Of a stretch of 7,106 nt of DNA, positions 5,755 to 7,106 are shown in pieces. The notes below the pieces were generated by a model. The model searched no databases, was not told where the DNA came from, and worked only from the letters and a program-made list of their open reading frames with translations. The DNA lies in NCBI GenBank assembly GCA_030731175.1, contig JANQUM010000166.1, forward strand, positions 1 to 7,106, in the 5' to 3' direction. Both the position numbers and the translations under genes were made by a program. Every line of letters begins with the position of its first letter. The first letter of the stretch is position 1. The DNA is from Spirosomataceae bacterium. GTDB taxonomy: Bacteria; Bacteroidota; Bacteroidia; Cytophagales; Spirosomataceae.

Positions 5755-6670
5755 GTTCAATTTTTTCAATCGTCCACGCCGAAATTGTGCGATCATCACT
5801 GCAAGAGAGCAGTTGATCATTGAAATCTGTCCATAGTAATTTATTTATGGAAGTTCCGTGTCCGGCGTGCCTTCCCCGGTCAATAACTTTTAGTAATTTG
5901 AGCGTTTCAGCATCCCAAATTTTTATGGATTTATCCATGCTGCAAGTCGCCAATAAATCACCTTTGGGGTTCACAACGATGTCATTTATAGCGAAAAGAT
6001 GAGCATTTACTTCGTTTGATTTTGTGTAGGAATCTGCCACATCCCAAGCAATTAGTTTTGCATCCCGACTTCCCGAAACAAGCAACCTTCCATCATTTAC
6101 GTATTTCACAGAAAAAACGGAGTTGTCGTGACCTACTAAAGTGGCTTTCAACTGAAAATTATCCAACGAAAAAATACGGATTTTGTGGTCGCTGTAAGCC
6201 GCCGCTATTTCGCGGGTTTTTGCGTTTACGTCAATTGACCGAACACTTTTATCGGATGCTTTCAGGTGCTTTTTGAAGGCAAATTCGTCAACATCAATAA
6301 TAGAAAGTACCCCGTCGCCGCCGGCAATCAAAGCCAGATTTTCTACAAATTTAATGTCGAAAATTGTCGATTTATTTAATCGAATTGATTTCAGCGACTT
6401 TTTATCTACCGGGTCAACCACGTGGATTCCCTCAAAATTGTGCCCAACCCACAAGTGGCCTGTTGCGTCGTGTAATTCAATGGCATAAATTGAATTATGC
6501 ACTTTCACAATGGGCGTTCCTAAATCAGGAACATCTTGTTTCCATTCAACCACCGTTCCGTCACCCGAAGCGGAGAAAAATCGACCTTCAAGCGGAGATT
6601 TTGCGAGCGAATACACGCAATCTTGATGACCAGTAAAAGAATCAACTTTTTCAACTTTGAATTTCTTCAT
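5729..6670 (-). CDS. WD40-repeat protein, single seven-bladed beta-propeller
   Basis: This 313-residue protein has no signal peptide or membrane segment, so it is probably cytosolic, and it is almost entirely WD40 repeats. WD40 propellers act as protein-binding platforms and have no catalytic activity of their own. Seven blades can be read: about 13-44 (ends VVEWK), 57-86, 101-127, 140-170 (ends IRIFSLD), 179-211 (GHDNSVFSVKY to LIAWDV), 222-254 (AHLFAINDIVV to IKIWDAE) and 270-302 (GHGTSINKLLW to ISAWTIE). Blades 5-7 carry the clearest GH, structural Asp and WD elements; 2 and 3 are degenerate. The frame stays open up to 6796, but that would run about 90 bp into the divergent gene at 6707. 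The ATG at 6670 (MKKFKVEKVD) leads directly into blade 1, so it is preferred. The 3' end overlaps the ceramidase-like gene by 26 bp. The partner is unknown. Confidence 0.9.
   Translation of the reverse strand: MKKFKVEKVDSFTGHQDCVYSLAKSPLEGRFFSASGDGTVVEWKQDVPDLGTPIVKVHNSIYAIELHDATGHLWVGHNFEGIHVVDPVDKKSLKSIRLNKSTIFDIKFVENLALIAGGDGVLSIIDVDEFAFKKHLKASDKSVRSIDVNAKTREIAAAYSDHKIRIFSLDNFQLKATLVGHDNSVFSVKYVNDGRLLVSGSRDAKLIAWDVADSYTKSNEVNAHLFAINDIVVNPKGDLLATCSMDKSIKIWDAETLKLLKVIDRGRHAGHGTSINKLLWTDFNDQLLSCSDDRTISAWTIEKIEPTSTFSQT
5739..5767 (+). terminator. Possible hairpin terminator at the 3' end of the ceramidase-like gene
   Basis: The inverted repeat TTGAA (5746-5750), loop GTAGG, TTCAA (5756-5760) is followed at once by six T residues. 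Allowing two G-U pairs the stem extends to 12 bp (5739-5750 with 5756-5767), but this uses up the T tract. It is AT-rich and weak. It includes the ceramidase stop codon and lies inside the last codons of the WD40 gene, so it is more plausible for plus-strand transcripts. Confidence 0.35.
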
Positions 6671-6706
6671 TAACTTAGCGATGAATTTCACGTATAACTG
6701 ACTTTT

Positions 6707-7106
6707 ATGCCCGAACGACTGTTCAAAACTTACAACAACGGGGTTTCTGTATTGGTTTGGGAGATTGAAGAAAGCAATGAAACACTGCTGCAACAATTAC
6801 CCGATAGAATAAAAGAGGATCCCGTCTTTACGCAAATTAACGTCAGCCATCTACAAACCGAGTTTTTGGTTGGAAGGTTAATTACGGGTAAAATATGCGA
6901 ATATTTATCCATTGATTTTCAAGGAATTAGAAAGGACTCGCACGGAAAACCACATCTAAAAAACGTAAAATGGGAAATGTCCTTAACGCACTCAAAAGCG
7001 TTTGTGGTTGTAGCTGTTCACCCAACTAAAGCTATCGGAATTGACCCACCCCTGCCCAACAACAAACTTAAAAGAATCATGAACCGATTATTTACCACAG
7101 CGGAAA
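6707..7106 (+). CDS. Sfp-type 4'-phosphopantetheinyl transferase superfamily protein, 3' end outside the window
   Basis: The frame is open from the ATG at 6707 to the window edge (133 residues). Members move the 4'-phosphopantetheine arm of coenzyme A onto a serine of acyl or peptidyl carrier proteins, using magnesium. The N-terminal half is poorly conserved, as is usual. Signature elements follow in order: KDSHGKPHL (76-84, the GKP coenzyme A-binding motif), EMSLTHS (90-96, with His95 in the S-x-T/S-H-S position), AIGIDPP (109-115) and a final F-x-x-x-E-like LFTTAE (128-133). The metal-binding Asp113 and Glu133 appear present, but the second acidic residue of the usual GIDIE motif is Pro115. 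The start is 36 bp from the divergent WD40 start. No Shine-Dalgarno is obvious; a weak box TAACTTAG (6671-6678) could serve as -7. It may be a full-activity enzyme, an AcpS-replacing housekeeping one or a degenerate paralogue. Confidence 0.82.
   Translation, partial: MPERLFKTYNNGVSVLVWEIEESNETLLQQLPDRIKEDPVFTQINVSHLQTEFLVGRLITGKICEYLSIDFQGIRKDSHGKPHLKNVKWEMSLTHSKAFVVVAVHPTKAIGIDPPLPNNKLKRIMNRLFTTAE

Noticed and set aside
6671..6796. N-terminal extension of the WD40 gene to an ATG at 6796
   Set aside because: It would overlap the divergent phosphopantetheinyl transferase by about 90 bp, and the extra 42 residues add no WD40 element.
6730..6912. Minus-strand 60-codon frame opposite the phosphopantetheinyl transferase
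   Set aside because: The plus-strand frame carries clear family motifs; the antisense product shows none.

Overview
The window looks like an ordinary chromosomal stretch of a Bacteroidota species, probably Cytophagales or a near relative. That placement is inferred from four things: AT-rich, compact gene packing; starts that mostly lack a Shine-Dalgarno sequence; promoter-like boxes matching the Bacteroidota consensus TAnnTTTG; and the gene families present. I see no tRNA, rRNA, insertion sequence, phage gene, CRISPR array or other sign of recent transfer.

Layout. Positions 1-446 (minus) hold the N-terminal part of a VOC (glyoxalase-fold) protein that runs off the left edge. It diverges from a secreted M1-family zinc aminopeptidase (552-2459, plus) across a gap of about 105 bp that holds two back-to-back promoter-like boxes. 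The peptidase converges, with only 4 bp between stop codons, on a minus-strand pair. That pair is a DivIVA-domain protein with a long acidic linker and a helix-hairpin-helix domain (2851-4716), followed by folB, dihydroneopterin aldolase (2464-2814). Across a 210 bp divergent gap lies a membrane protein of the alkaline ceramidase/CREST superfamily (4927-5754, plus). Its 3' end overlaps by 26 bp the 3' end of a cytosolic seven-bladed WD40 protein (5729-6670, minus). Only 36 bp beyond the WD40 start, a divergent Sfp-type 4'-phosphopantetheinyl transferase begins (6707) and runs off the right edge.

How the genes relate. Only the DivIVA-like gene and folB look like an operon; the other neighbours are convergent or divergent singletons. 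The ceramidase-like protein fits an organism that makes sphingolipids, as many Bacteroidota do, and it keeps the complete zinc/serine catalytic set of eukaryotic alkaline ceramidases. The DivIVA-like protein is the least explained item. It joins a polar/curvature-type coiled-coil module to a disordered acidic stretch and to a helix-hairpin-helix domain of a kind seen on some Bacteroidota ribosomal L21 proteins. The phosphopantetheinyl transferase lacks one of the expected magnesium-binding acidic residues. No multi-gene novel defence or biosynthetic system is evident.
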